DNA from: Carettochelys insculpta
Lineage: Eukaryota; Chordata; Testudines; Carettochelyidae
DNA length: 64,000 nt
Assembly: GCF_033958435.1 (NCBI RefSeq)
Contig: NC_134138.1
Coordinates: 209,507,298 to 209,571,297, forward strand
Direction: 5' to 3'
Numbering within the stretch: position 1 is the stretch's first letter; every line of letters begins with the position of its first letter. Below the pieces are notes generated by a model. It had not been told where the DNA came from and ran no database searches. It was given only the letters and a program-made list of their open reading frames with translations. A program made the translations under genes and the position numbers. This document shows, in pieces, positions 21,397-33,894 of the stretch.

Positions 21397-24220
21397 TTGT
21401 GGAGGAAACCATAAGAGTACCTAAAATACATATAGCCGAAACCCTTGCACATATCTACTTACATTTAATTCCTTCTTTAATTGTGTAGAGTACAGGTTTT
21501 ATGTTTATTGTAAGTTATTGAAAAACAATAGTTATAAATGTAGACTGAGTGATTGCTGCATAACTTACGCAACATCTTATTTACATAACTAATTCACTTT
21601 AATTTTGAATTTTAATTAACCTGCAATCAGTTTCAATGAAATTTTAATTTAGTGTACAAAATTGAAAAAGTAGTCAAATGTTGCACTTAGTCATGCAGCT
21701 ATGAGTTTCATTCTCTATTCAGTAAGATTATGGCCTGTACAATTAAGATGGATTTAATCCATGAATTTACCAAGCAGTATATAAACCCTTGTGTCTGCCA
21801 GCTAAATTGTATTTAAAACAGAAACATGAAAATTCCACCAAAGTAAAGGCTAGCTCAATATATTTTACTAACGCAAAATAATATTTTTCTGTCAGTTTTA
21901 TTTCTCTAGTCGATTCAGTAAATAGTAGTAATAAAAATAAGGGGATAAAAATTGAAGAAGGAAAATATTTTCCCCCTTTTTTAAAAGCTCTTCATTCCAG
22001 CACTGAAAATGTGTACAGAGGTGTCAAAATCTAGTTCTTGGAAAGTTTATTGAATGAACATCAACCATTTAAATCTTTTGAGATTAACTCCATCCTAAAA
22101 TGTAATCATTTTAGACTCAAATACTCTGTTAATTTTAGGCATGGGAATAGGTAGAGGCAGGTTATTGGGTTATTTCCTTTCTTTCTATTGTTTTCTGTTC
22201 AAATAGGAGTAAATCGGATTTAGATTTTCTAAGGCTATAAGAACAACATTACTCTGCAGATAAATCACACCTGTAAAATTCCCTTTTCCAGCTCTGGCTG
22301 ACAATGCAGTGTGTATACAATGGAGTCCATTCACAGTATCTAATATTAATCAGCATAATATAGGAATGAAACTATTTAGTCATTTTGGCTTACGTTTAAA
22401 TTAGAATATTGTTCAGATATAAACTCAGTTATTCAACTGAAAATACCAGAAAAAATACGCCAATTTTTTTCAGTTTTCTGTGAATTGATATATTCATATA
22501 GTCACCTTCAAATACTGTAGTTATAAAAATATAATAGTATTTTAAAAGTTAATCACTTTGGTAATCATATCATCCTATTTATACCTTTTCTGTGTTTGGA
22601 AACATGTTAGTGTAAGCATTAATGTGAAGATAATTAACAGAAAGTATATGTTTTACTACTACACAGGGCAATTTTTATTCATTAGCTTTTGAGGAGAACA
22701 AACAGAATATACACTTACTTTTACCTGGCTTGAAATGTAATGGCTGAGATTTGGACAAAAGATGTAATTTAGTTATTTCAAGGTACTTGTGTGTCACTGT
22801 GTACACTGCAAGAAATAATGTAATTTGTCTTCTATACTATTTATGCAGCATTCTGTCTGGCACAACATTCCCCCTAGAGAGAAGGTGCTGACATGTTAAA
22901 GATGCAGGCAACAAGCATTTGATCTTCTGTTTATATTGCTTTTCTTTCCAAAAACAGAACAAATTCAGTAGCGCTTTGGGTACCCCTGCGTGAACAGAAC
23001 TCCTAGACTGAGGGGGACAACACAGAATTTATGACTAAATTGAAATGGAGCATAACTGCTAAAAATAGTCAACTAAAAATAAGAAGAAAAATGTAGCGAT
23101 GTTCATAACAATGATGTTGCTTTGTATAACTAAGCATGATGTCTCCTAAAGAGAAATGTTAACCTAACTCAGTCAGAGCAGGGATTTTTTTTAATTAAAG
23201 GAATGTAATCAGTTCATTAAAGGACACCCCTTCTTATTCTCAAATAACTAGAGTGTCCAGAGATAGTTAGTGCCATACTCTTCCACTGTGGGAATGTATG
23301 GTGGGAATATATAATGGAAAATTATGGCTTAAAAGAGAACAGTAAAACATGCAAATATAGCAAGCAGTTCCATTTGCTTTGGTAATGCTTTTCACAACAT
23401 AATGGAAAGTTTTTTGTTTTTCCTTTTTTTGAATCTTGTGTGCTTGGGGAAAGCTGAACTGAAATATCCTCAATTTATTTTCACAACTGTATAATTTCAT
23501 CATTAGATTTGTGATTTTTTTTAAAGGGGTGTGCTGGAATGACAATGGTGAAAGGCATAGAAACAGGATGAAAAGCATTAATAACCTTTTCAAAGTACTA
23601 TATTTGCTTTAAACAGCCATGGGAAGGTGGGAACATGTTTGACATACCTACAAGAATGTGGGTGCTGCCCAAAATCCACAGTGAGTGACATACTACATTC
23701 AGTCATATTCTCTTTTCAAGAGCTGAAATATTTAAGTGTTTGTTTATCCCACAAATAGCTACAACACAGGAAGTAGCAACACAGACTTCCTCCTGCTACT
23801 CTCCCAATGTCTCCGCACCACCCTGGTGGCATTACCAGTAATGGAGAGTGGACGCTAAATTCTAGGTACCCATTTAATCTTGGTCTTCCTGAGAGTTCCA
23901 GAAGTTGGCTCAAGACCACCATGAGATTCACATCTTTCAAATGGTAATGAACTCTGGTCACTAGTGATCTGGGCTGGATATAAATGAGTAAACTAGTTCA
24001 TAGAAGCCTCTAATAATTAATCACCTAACAATGTAGCCCCCCCATAGAGATATTAAAATTTCTACATAGTAACCATAATTCCTGATTTTTTTTAATTTTT
24101 TTTTTTACTACAATGAGCTTAATTTTTCATTATTTTGACTCAATAATCCACAAAACTGTTATGCTGCATGTTCTTTGCATTTTCTTTGGGCAACTTGAGT
24201 ATTTCTCCCTCCAGGAGTAT
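21397..24220. other. A+T-rich non-coding DNA, no repeat recognised
   Basis: About 2.8 kb without terminal repeats, LINE or SINE motif, or plausible exon. It is the longest stretch without an obvious mobile element in the first half of the window. Candidates such as 23267-23593 (reverse) and 23716-23961 (reverse) show no recognisable protein. Confidence 0.5.
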
Positions 24221-24290
24221 AAGCGTGTCTCTACACATTATTTCAGAATAACACCCACTATTCCAAAATAACTTTGCAAGCAACAACACA

Positions 24291-25303
24291 GGTTGCGTCT
24301 ACACTTTGAGATAAATTTGAATTTAAGGCAGTTAGCTCAACATTACTATGTGACCGTCGTCACTGTAAATACTATTAGCTCGATTTTTGGGAGCACTAAT
24401 ATGGAGTTACCTGACAGTTTTAGTGTCAAGCTCAAATACAGAAGTTGAACTCAAAGCCACTGTGGAAGTGCCACATCTTAAAATCAAATCAATTATCCTC
24501 CACTAGTGTCCCCTATGTATCCCACAAAGCTATGTGCACTGCACATGGCTCCCAGATCCCCACTATCAGCGGGAGCTGGGAAACTGATCAGGGCTGCTGC
24601 ACTCCTGTGGTGCGTGGCCAGGCACCCTGCAGCCAGCCAGTTCGAACCACGTGGGGCCAAGCACCCCACGGCTGGGCTGCTTGAGCTACGTGGGGTCAGG
24701 CACCCTGCACCCAGGCAGCTCCTGCCACACAGGGCCAGATGCCCATGCAACTCTTCCACTGGAGACAGTGAGTGGCAGGGGCTTGTGGTTTTCTTGGAGA
24801 ATTTTTTTTTTGGAAGGAGTATATTTGGGTGGTTTTTTTGGGGGGTAGTTTTTCAGGGGGAAGTTGGGGTGGGACTGAGGCTGGGAGGAGCATGCGGGGA
24901 GGAGGAGTAAACCTTCACATTTAAGAGACTATCAGGAAGAATGGACAGCCCTTCTCCCCATTTGTCCATTAAATGGAGGGTTTACTGTACTAGGGGGAGC
25001 TGGGAAACTGACTAGGGTTCCTGCACTGTCAGTTTCTCAGGTGCCCCAAGTTGCCAGACCAGGGAAACTGACAGCACTCTTGCACCTGGGTCCTGGCTCA
25101 GAATGCAGGGCTGAGGGAACTGTGGGATAAGTTCCCACAATCCACTGCTGCAACAGTCAATGCCTGGTGATTTCAGTGTGGAAGCATTTCAAATTTCTTG
25201 GGAGCATGTGGGACGTGAGGATACGCAAAATCGAATTTAAAAAAAACCAGCATTATAAAATCAATTTTAATAATTTCAGGTTTATCTCAGTGTAGGCTCA
25301 GCC
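24291..25303. mobile_element. MITE with GGTTGCGTCTACAC termini, nested, with 3-bp target duplication
   Basis: Left end GGTTGCGTCTACACTTTGAG at 24291; the right end in reverse complement is GGCTGAGCCTACACTGAGAT. It is flanked by ACA at 24288-24290 and 25304-25306. The subterminal region is A+T-rich. The centre carries a separate Tigger-like repeat (24540-25010), which explains its length. Confidence 0.65.
24540..25010. repeat. Tigger-like repeat piece inside the nested MITE
   Basis: Contains GGGAGCTGGGAAACTGA twice (about 24570 and 24996) and a TIR-like end CATTAAATGGAGGGTTTACTG at 24967-24987. The reverse complement of this end appears at 26276-26330 with the same flanking CAGTTTCCCAGCTCC, so both belong to one family. 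Confidence 0.5.
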
Positions 25304-25586
25304 ACAATGTAACTGCTGTTTCAAAAGAATTTCCGCTATTTCAAATTTGGTAAACCTCACTGTAGGTGGAATAGCACCTATTTCAAAAGAGAGATTTCTA
25401 AATAGGGTCTGTGTAGACAGGGAATGTGGCTATTTCGAAATAGAGCGATTGGGTGAGTAATAGCTTATTTCAAAATAGACTCTACTGTGTCTGGACATTC
25501 TATTTTGAAATAGCTCAGCACTATTTCAAAATGCATTTTGTGCATAGACATGCTATTTTAGAATAAGCTATTCTGAAAATCTCTTT

Positions 25587-25850
25587 GGCTACATCTACAC
25601 AAGATGGTTTTTCCCAACAAAACTGGGCTTTTGTTGAAAAAAACCTACAGATCATGTACAGACAAAGTGTGTTTTGTTGACCAACTGTCACGCATTTGCT
25701 GGCGGTGTTGTGCCTCTCCATGTTGAGAGTTTCCTTTTGACAAAGAAGCTGTGTAGATGCTCCAGGGGCCCTTTCGTTGGCAACCCTGTTTACTGAGTTT
25801 CCAAATGGCCATTTTGTCAAGATAGTGACTGGGCAGTCGGGCCACTCCTT
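25587..25850 (+). mobile_element. MITE of the GGCTNNGTCTACAC superfamily, copy 2
   Basis: Starts GGCTACATCTACACAAGATG at 25587, then AAAACTGGGCTTTTGTTG and TTGTTGACCAACTGTC. Co-linear with the reversed copy at 2430-2701. The right end near 25850 is approximate. Confidence 0.65.
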
Positions 25851-26049
25851 ATGTAAGATCCATTAAAGGATTTAGCCCAGTAAGAGATGAGATACATGTT
25901 GCAGAAAAACAATAGCAGTTGCACTAAAATGGGAAGCATGATGAATCCATGTTTTTTTTCTGAAATTTCAGTATTGGTTCTTGCATAGATACATGCATAT
26001 AGGAAACAGCAAGAAACACAAGAACAGAAAGAATTCAAGTCAGTCACTC

Positions 26050-26440
26050 AGGCTATATCCACAGCAGCGTTTTCTCGGAATAAGCTAATCTAGAAGGCCA
26101 AGTCTACATGAGAGGCATGTGTTGACATAAGTAACTGTTGGAAGAGAACTTCTGGCAAAACGTCTGTCCACAGATCATGTCCACGCACAAAAGCAGATCG
26201 AAAGAGCAATCCGCCCTGTTGACAGAGAGTGGCCAGCCTGCCCAGCCGCTATCAGTTTCCCAGCTCCTTCTAGTACAGTAAACTCTCCATTTAATGGACT
26301 AATGGGGAGAAGGCTGTCCATATTTTTTGACAGTCCCTTAAATTTGAAAAAAAAACAGGAAGAAGGGTGCTTTCGAAAAGAGTTTTATTTTGAAAGAACC
26401 CCATCTACACTGCTGTTTTTCTTTCAAGACTCTTTCAAAA
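26050..26440. repeat. Cluster of MITE fragments
   Basis: Pieces in order: GGCTATATCCACAGCAGCG (26053), GGCCAAGTCTACATGAGAGG (26097), a Tigger-like piece with CAGTAAACTCTCCATTTAATG (26275), then TTTCGAAAAGAG and CTTTCAAGACTCTTTC (26370-26440). None has both ends, suggesting repeated insertion into one another. Confidence 0.5.
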
Positions 26441-27430
26441 ATGTGATTATGCAAATTAAACACAAGATATGTAAATTGATGCTTCATTTTCATTTCCTGT
26501 TTACCTCATTTGCCTTCCCCTCTAAAAAGGGGAGTGTAGTGAGATGTAGCCATTGTGTTGGTAGGGTTGTCTGGTCCACTTCAAATAATACATCACAGCC
26601 TAAATTTGAGCCCCAAATTGATTGGCAAATATGAGGAATCTTTTTATTATTTTTGGCAAGGATACATGTATATGATAAAATGGAGTACAAAAAGGAGCCG
26701 AACCTTTTAAACGGTCATTCTGATTTTTAAATAATCTGCTTAAATCTCCTGTCAGTAGGAATAACATTTGCTACCCAAGGAAAAGACAAATGTATTTTTG
26801 CAAAATACAGCCAAAGCAGCAGATAAATGACAGAATCCCTTCTGAGTGAGTTCTCCTATTTGGTAAACCAGCAGCTTAGGCCAAAAGCACAGTGTTCAGA
26901 AAAAGTAGCAAAATATTGTAAGAGGGGAAACTGAGAGAAGCCTAATAGTGAAATCATTCACACTCTTTCCTTGGAGCAATAAACACTTCTCACATCTGGT
27001 ACAGAAGGCCTTCTGATAATGCACATCTGAAAACAATACTATGTTGGGATTCCTTTAACGAGATGGAAAAAGGTGTCTGTAATGATGAGAGCAATTAAAA
27101 CTGATAATGTGCCATATTATCACTGATTAAAACCCTTCAATATTCCTGAAGTCTTCTGTAAATTAGAAGTCAGGATGTCACTCAAATCAAGGTTCCATCC
27201 ATTTGTTGGAAGAAAATAGTTTGGATGAACAATATAGGAAACTACGTGTAGTGCATAATTTGTTTATTCACAGGAGGCAGTTAATTTTTATAAGAAATAG
27301 CTAATGTGCTTCAGTGGATTACTTTTCATTATTTCTTAATATACACAGATGAACATGCTCTGGGATGTTCAGTGTATAAAACACAATGCTGCTGAATGAC
27401 TACTGAATATAGCTTAACTTACAAACCGAA
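26441..27430. other. A+T-rich non-coding, nothing recognised
   Basis: No repeat end, RNA gene or coding motif seen. Confidence 0.45.
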
Positions 27431-27897
27431 GGGCTTGTCTAGACTAGCTCCCTACCTCGAAGGGAGGATAGTAAGCAGGGTGTTGGGAGTTTATTAATGA
27501 AGTGCTGCTGTGCATACGCAGCAGTTCATTAAGCAAATTCCCCACCCCCCCGGCAACTCCAAAGTGTTACTTCGAGTGCTGGTTTGCGTGTAGTCATGGC
27601 TCACCCGCCAGTACTTCAAAGTGCCTGGGGTACTTCGAAGTCTCTTTACTCCTCAAAATATTGTGGGGTAAAGGGACTTTGAAGTTGCCCAGGCAGTATG
27701 AAGTACCCGCCGCTGAGTCACAGCTACACATGAGCTAGCACTTCAAAGTTTAACACTTCGGAGTTGCCGCGGGGGGCGGGGGGGGGGAATTTGCTTAATG
27801 AAGTGCTGCGTATGCACCGCAGCACTTCATTAATAAACTCCCAACACCCTACTTACCATCGTCCCTTCGAAGTAGGGAGGTAGCATAGACGCAGCCT
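27431..27897. mobile_element. Palindromic (foldback) MITE, 467 bp
   Basis: The first ~115 bp (GGGCTTGTCTAGACTAGC, GAAGGGAGGATAGTAAGCAG, GTGTTGGGAGTTTATTAATG, GAAGTGCTGC, CATTAAGCAAATTCCCC) return as the reverse complement in the last ~115 bp with few mismatches. The arms converge on repeated ACTTCGAAGT/ACTTTGAAGT blocks around 27600-27760, so the whole element can fold into one hairpin. A C/G homopolymer sits at the same place in both arms (27541-27550, 27772-27787). No protein. A clear target duplication was not found. Confidence 0.75.
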
Positions 27898-29556
27898 AAG
27901 TGACTCAGGTTCTTTGGGCCGGAGACTGTCTTTTGCAATACATTGGCTATTTTTGTGATTGCCGTTTTACTAGTATCCAACTAGTTCCATGAGGGATCCC
28001 ACTCTGGTGGATCACTACAGTTTCAGTGATTAATGCTATGGTGTGTGGCCTACAGTTTCTCCTTACCACAGCAGAGGTAGGTGCTGTGCTGGGCAGGAGG
28101 CAGTTTTCCTGAACTACTTCCCCCCATGCAAGGGACCATCTGCCAACCGGGAATTTCCCAAATGCATCATGCTGTGGTTTCCCCCAGTGTGTCCCTTGTG
28201 CTGGGATAAGAGAAAGGATGACTTAGGCTGGCTGTGCTATCTTTAAACCCCCTGGGAGTCCACCTGCACTTTGACGAATCCCTAGTTGCCTGTTTTAAGA
28301 GCATCATAGGTGCTGGAATGATTTTTTTATAGCAGCTATGCTGAGAGCTGTTGAGCCAAACTGCAAACCCTGAATATAATGGAAACTGCTTCAAGCCAGG
28401 GAGTGATGCCGCATCCCCTACACCCTTGTTCCAGCACCTATGATCATAAGGTGGCCAAGATGATGTTAGGATTCAGCCCAGAGTCAGCTCCTGGGTTTTC
28501 TACACACAAAACACCAGAGGATTTCAATGAGAATGCTGAATGGTAGAGGAATACAGAACTGGGCCTCTTCATTTATATACCTGCACTCTTTGCTGTTTTG
28601 TTTTTAGTGACAACCATTTGGGGGAAAGTTTAGTTTAAAAGGTCAGCTGATAAATAAATGGTATATTGAAAAATGGGTTGATCAACCAATGCATCACAAA
28701 TACATTTTCTTCTTAAATCTCCTAAGTAATAGCCTTGCAGGCAATGCCCACAGACTTCTGTGGGCTTAGGATCAGCCTCAGAATGAATAACCAGAAATAA
28801 ATAGATTAAAAATTATATGTAGTATATTTTACAGTTCTAATCCTGTTTCATGCATGTTAAATTCATTGCAGTTCATTAATGAAGCATTTACTATTTTAGA
28901 CTTTTTTTGTGTTAGTGAAAGTCCAGGGAATGTCTGGAGATGTGTTTTTGGTAAATTTATCTTTATAATGCAAAGTTGGCAGCATTGAAGACCTCTATTA
29001 CCAGCGTGCCTAGAGGCAACTTATTAAACCTTTGTATGAAATGAGCTACTACCAGGCTTCTTAAAGATTTAATGGTACTATACAGTATGTGAGAGTAGGT
29101 TAAATGGTGTCTTTAAAAAAATTCTGAGAAGGTTAAACAAAAAGAAATTAGGAAGAGTTCAGACTTCATATAATTTTTGCCAGTGTCTTAACCAAAAACG
29201 CCCTGCTCTGACTATATTTTTTTTATTATCAAAAGATCAGATTGCATTTCCTTTAATTGTGTTCCCTCACCCTCAAGGTTTGAATTGATGGCTCCTCTCA
29301 TCAGTAGTTTAATCTTCCTATACAAAGTACATTTACATCATGAAAATCCAATTCATACATTTTTAAGAGCTTTAAAAACACATTCTTGAGCTTGTACAAA
29401 TTTCTCTCTGTATAAAACAGCTGCTTTCTAATTCAGCAATTTAACATGGCAGCAAGTTGAGGAACAACTCTTCACATATCTGGACTCACCTCATTAAAAA
29501 TTAGATGATGTGTGGTCTTCATGCGTGAAACATACTGCCATCATCCAAAAGTACTA
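27898..29556. other. Non-coding, nothing recognised
   Basis: Mostly A+T-rich. The frame at 28043-28246 shows no motif. No terminal repeats found. Confidence 0.45.
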
Positions 29557-29876
29557 GTTGAACCTCCCTTGTCCAGCACCCTGGGTATCTGACCAGTGCT
29601 GGACAAGAGAATTTGCCAGACCACAGGATGTCAATATTGCCTGCTACATTATCAACACTTTCACTGTTTATTGGGCTCTTAGATGACATCTAGGGGTAAA
29701 TTACAGTTAAATAACAGTACAGAACACTGAAAGCCAGGACTGATGGCTGTAAACAAACTTTATGAGCCGCAGGAAACTTGGCTAAACCCATGATAAGTGG
29801 TCATCTGGCTAACTAAAAATCATGCCAGATTATGGGGTTTGCTGGATGAGAGCATTCTGAATTAGAGAGGTTTAGC
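29557..29876 (-). mobile_element. Non-autonomous DNA transposon (Tigger-like), copy A
   Basis: Left end TTGAACCTCCCTTGTCCAGC; the right end in reverse complement is GCTAAACCTCTCTAATTCAG. Internal landmarks CAGGACTGATGGCTGTAAAC and GATAAGTGGTCATCTGGC match the reverse complement of copy B at 58059-58384. Confidence 0.65.
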
Positions 29877-29966
29877 CTACATTTGTGCACCTTGATTGCA
29901 ACGAGATGCTTCCACACTTCCACTGAAAGAGTCCGCATGTGACATTTCTGCATGTAGTGCAGAGCA

Positions 29967-30240
29967 GGTGTGGGCAATAAGTGGCCCACAAGCCCAATAT
30001 AGTTCATCAGAGTTAGCACCCAGCAGGCCACTAGACTTTTTATTTACCTGTGTGTCCATAGGTATGGCAGCTCGCATCTCCCCATGGCCATGGTTTGCTG
30101 TTCCTGGCCAATGGGAGCTGCGGGAAGCAGTAGTTTGACCCATGCTGAATTGGCCAGGCAGGAGCTGCAAGTGGCTGTATCTGCAGCTGCCTAGGAAAAT
30201 AAAATATCTGTCAGCTTGCAGGGTTTAACCCTAGCAAACA
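29967..30240. mobile_element. hAT-like non-autonomous element, diverged
   Basis: Starts GTGTGGGCAATAAGTGGCCC, a typical hAT-group terminus, and contains CCAATGGGAGCTGCGGG and TGGCCATGGTTTGCTGTTCC. Related to 2950-3725. Right end uncertain. Confidence 0.5.
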
Positions 30241-30595
30241 CATCCAGCCTGGGAACTGCTCGTTGCCATTCCCTGGTGCAGTGTGTGCTGCAAGCCTTCC
30301 GTTCCACATCTCAGTTTTATGAAGGATTTAATCACCTGAGTATATATAGTGAAGGTGCATTCATTGTGATGTGACAAAATCTGTTCCTTAGAGTTTAGTT
30401 GTGGCTTTGCCACACATCCAGGGTAAGACATGCTCATTGCTGTGCTGCCCCAAGAACAGCTCAGGAAGGAAATTATGACTCTGCTTCTCCTTCTCTTGGA
30501 AATCATGAAAGTAAATCGGTTTATGTTTGGCACAGTTTCTGTTCCTCTGCATACTGACAAAGCTACGTCAAGTGGCATACTGAGGGCAACACTCA

Positions 30596-30893
30596 GGCCA
30601 GGTGTACACTAGACATTAAAAGTCAATTATAGATATGTAATTTTAGCTACAGCAAATGCATAGCTAGAATCGACTTATCTGCAATTGACTTACCTGGCCA
30701 TCCTCACAGAGGGAGGTCGACAGGAGAAATTCTCCTGGCACCCTCCCTTGCACCTCATGATATTAAGGAGTACAGAGGTTGACTGTCAATCCCATATAGT
30801 TTGATTTCTCACATCCCTACTAGATATGCAAAATCAAACCCTGGAAGATCCACCCAGACTGTGTCAACCTTCCATTTAGTGAAGACATACCCA
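30596..30893. mobile_element. MITE with GGYCWGGTGTANACTAG left end, copy 1
   Basis: Left end GGCCAGGTGTACACTAGAC; the right end in reverse complement is CTATGGGTATGTCTTCACTA. The interior has TAGCTAGAATCGACTTATCT and GAGGGAGGTCGACAGG. The SINE-interrupted element at 52609-53100 shares its ends and the TAGCTAGAATTGACATA motif. Confidence 0.65.
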
Positions 30894-31582
30894 TAGTTTT
30901 CATCCTGTTCTGTTTCATCCTGTCCATCTGGGATAGGAGCATAGTGGGAGACATCTTGGAGTAGGTGATTAGCTCATAATGTGCTAATATGTGGCCCTCA
31001 AGAACATGTCACATTCTTTCTATTTTGTAGGTCCAGTAAAACTTATTTGATTTACAGAAAATGACTTCTTCACAGCAACTAGTTATGCCAGTTCTTAATG
31101 CGGTGTCAGGGAAAATAGTTCTTGTTGCCTTAATTCCTTGTTGCAACTAACCAGAAGCAATGGCTCAGTTCAGCAATCACAGTGAGTAATATTCCACTCT
31201 CTTCTGCAATGCAAATGCAGGAGCCAGCTGTGAAAAATGGCATTTCTTCAGGGTCAGATGGCTAAACCGTGAGGACAGCCATACTTTTTTCCATGCAATC
31301 AGAGAGGCAGTGAGAGACTCAGCCTGCTTCCCTGCCTCAGCTGAATGTAGCCTGGCAAAAAAGTGCCTTCTTATACGCTTGCATCATTTTGCTGGCTAGG
31401 CTGTTATCTGACCCCTCATTAGTTGAAATGACTTCAGTGGAAGCCATTGCCTCTCCAACACCTCCATGGGTGGAAAATGTGGTAGGCCCAGAGATCGCAT
31501 AGCCCTACTAGCAAAAGAGAGAAGAACACATGTCAGTGGATGTAGGGATAGCTTCTCCCCTTCCAAAGTCTCTAGTCACTCA
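30894..31582. other. Non-coding, nothing recognised
   Basis: No recognisable repeat or coding motif. Confidence 0.4.
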
Positions 31583-31900
31583 GGCTATGTCTACATGGTG
31601 GGAGGGATGTCAGGATACAGTGGTATCTTGCAATAGGTGCCCCACATCTATGCAACATGTCTGTCATTTTGAAATAGTTTTTGAAATAATGGGTACGTTA
31701 TTTCAACATCCCTGTACACCTCATCACAGAAGGAGTACGGGATGCCTTGAAATAGTGCTTTATTTTGACATGTGGTGTCATTTAGACAGCACGACAAGCC
31801 AAAATAGCCTATTTCAAAATTGACTAGAAATAAGCTACGCAATTTGCATAGCACAAATTGCTTGCTTATTTCACCTTCAGGCTGTCATGTAAACATAACC
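31583..31900. mobile_element. MITE, 318 bp, complete with TCA target duplication
   Basis: Left terminus GGCTATGTCTACATGG; the right terminus in reverse complement is GGTTATGTTTACATGACAG. It is flanked on both sides by TCA (31580-31582 and 31901-31903). The interior has TATTTCAAAATTGACTAG and TTTTGAAATAGTTTTTGAAA motifs. No protein. Confidence 0.75.
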
Positions 31901-31903
31901 TCA

Positions 31904-33113
31904 CTGACCAGCCTGGGAAGGAGTGAATATGATTGGCCCCTCATTGCTCCTTTCCTTAATAAACCCCAAGCTCAGCTTTTGTTGTGCCTCTTTTTGCTGT
32001 TGCACATGCATCCTGCCCCCTTCCTCCAGCACAGCTGTACTGGGAGTTCTGGTATTTTGCAAATTCAGTGAGTCTGAACAATCATCCATGTTGGGGTGAG
32101 GAAGGAATTGTTTCATACTGTAAGCTCCATACTGGCAATGTCATACTAGCATTTTTTTTCCTTCCCCACGGTTTAATGGGAATTGGATTTAATAACTGAT
32201 AGCAGTATGTGGCAGTGAAGTTATTTGGTTGTAACTTACACCCAAGGTGTCCAGAGTAATTAGAAGGATAAAAGGCATGATTTCCAGGAGTAAAAGACCT
32301 GGAATTTTGCTGAGCAGGGAATAAGGGAAACCTTCCTTGTAGAGGGATCAGCAGTTTAGTACCTTCTATTCTCCCTGGGAGTAGAGGCAGGAGAAGAAGA
32401 AGCATTGAAATGATTTAAAACAGTAAGATGAATCGTAGAGTTAGGCTGAGTTATATGGTGAGAGCCCTTTAACCCCTGCTTTGTAACCACTTAAAAAGCC
32501 TGTCCTGACCAATTGCATGTGTGTGGAGATGTATAAACCCTCTTGAGTCCCCTGACTCTGATCTCTTACTCGCTCAGTGCTGGTTAGTCATTTGCCTTAT
32601 AAACAAAAGAACAAAAAACCCACAATGCATTTATTGTGAAGTGTGCCCGATGTGTCATTTGTATGCAATCACAAAGTGCTCTAAAAACACATCAATACTG
32701 TGTATTTTTAATTTGAGTGATGCTTGTATAGCCGGGCATGTAGTTATTTCAAGAAATAAGCAGGAAACGGCAATCAAGAAAAAAGCTGTTGATTAGCAAA
32801 GGAAAATGGAAACATTTTTCTTATACTATAAAGATTGATTCCAAGTGCCTCCTGTTAAAATGGTACTGCTTACAGCTTGCTTGTTGTAGTGATTCACTGA
32901 TATATTAATAGGCATTGCTGAGTACCAATGAAATCTATATTCTATTACATAAGCTTCTGGTGATTTACTGTCATTTGTCCTCCCTCTGAGCATAAGCTTT
33001 TCATTTTCTTTCCACTTCCACAAAAGCGTGTTGCTTCTCCTCTTCACTCCCCAACCAACCAACCCCTCCTCCCTTCCCTCCAAATGTAATAAGAAACTGA
33101 GCTATCATTGACT
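31904..33113. other. Non-coding, nothing recognised
   Basis: No gene or clear repeat. The frame at 32521-32796 has no known motif. Confidence 0.4.
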
Positions 33114-33491
33114 AAGGTGACCATCCATCCTGTTTTGGGTGGGACAGCCCCCTACTTCGGGCACCCAGAAGGTGTCACAATTTATTTTTAAAAAGGGGCT
33201 AATTGCCCTGTATTTGGCCCCCTGCTGGTGCACAGGCATAACTGCTGGCCGGAGAGCACATATGGATGTGCTCTCTGGCCGCACCAGAGGGAGACAGCAA
33301 GGCGCCTGCAAGCCAGCAGGGGGGCCCTGCAAAAAGAAGGATGGGCTGGGGCCCAGGGAGTGACTGCTGCCTGCTTCCCATCTCCCTGTGCCTCGGGGAA
33401 GCTAGGAAGAGCACTAGCAGAGGCCCTCCCCCCCATCTCCCTGTCCCATATTTGCATCCCAGATTTGGGAGAGGGAGATATAGTCACCTTT
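33114..33491. mobile_element. Non-autonomous DNA transposon, AAGGTGACCAT termini
   Basis: Left end AAGGTGACCATCCATCCTG with GTTTTGGGTGGGACAGCC; the right end in reverse complement is AAGGTGACTATATCTCCC. The centre is GC-rich. The superfamily cannot be decided from the sequence alone. Confidence 0.55.
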
Positions 33492-33894
33492 TCATTGGCA
33501 TATGGGTAACACAGAACTAAAGGGGGTTGGTACCAAAATCCCGGTACCAAAATCCCAGTCCCAAATCCAAATTTCAGAGCTGACTATGTTCTCTATAATG
33601 TCCAAACCAATTTCAAGGACCCAGCATCTTCCCCTCCGTCCTTGAGAGACACAGGGGTGAGGAGTGGACAGTTAGAATGCAGTGTTGAATAAGGGGCCTT
33701 TGTCCATCTGTATGTGAACTTCTGGAACCAGGCTCTTGATCCTCTTCTCCCGCCGATGGAAATCTAGACGTCTGCTATTGTATGCCAGTCCAAAACGAGT
33801 GACAAGAATGTAGAGTCAGACATGTAGTTGTAGAGCTGCAGAGAATTAAACACCTACATTTGAAATGCAGAACCATAATGCCTCCCCACTTAAT

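Larger units (their letters stand above)
24226..25560. mobile_element. MITE of the TATTTCGAAATAG type, split by another MITE
   Basis: The left part (24226-24290) has GTGTCTCTACACATTATTTC and ACTATTCCAAAATAAC. The right part (25304-25560) has repeated TATTTCAAAATAG and CTATTTCGAAATAGAGCG motifs and TGTGTAGACAGGG. The two halves are separated by the element at 24291-25303. The right boundary is approximate. Confidence 0.55.
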
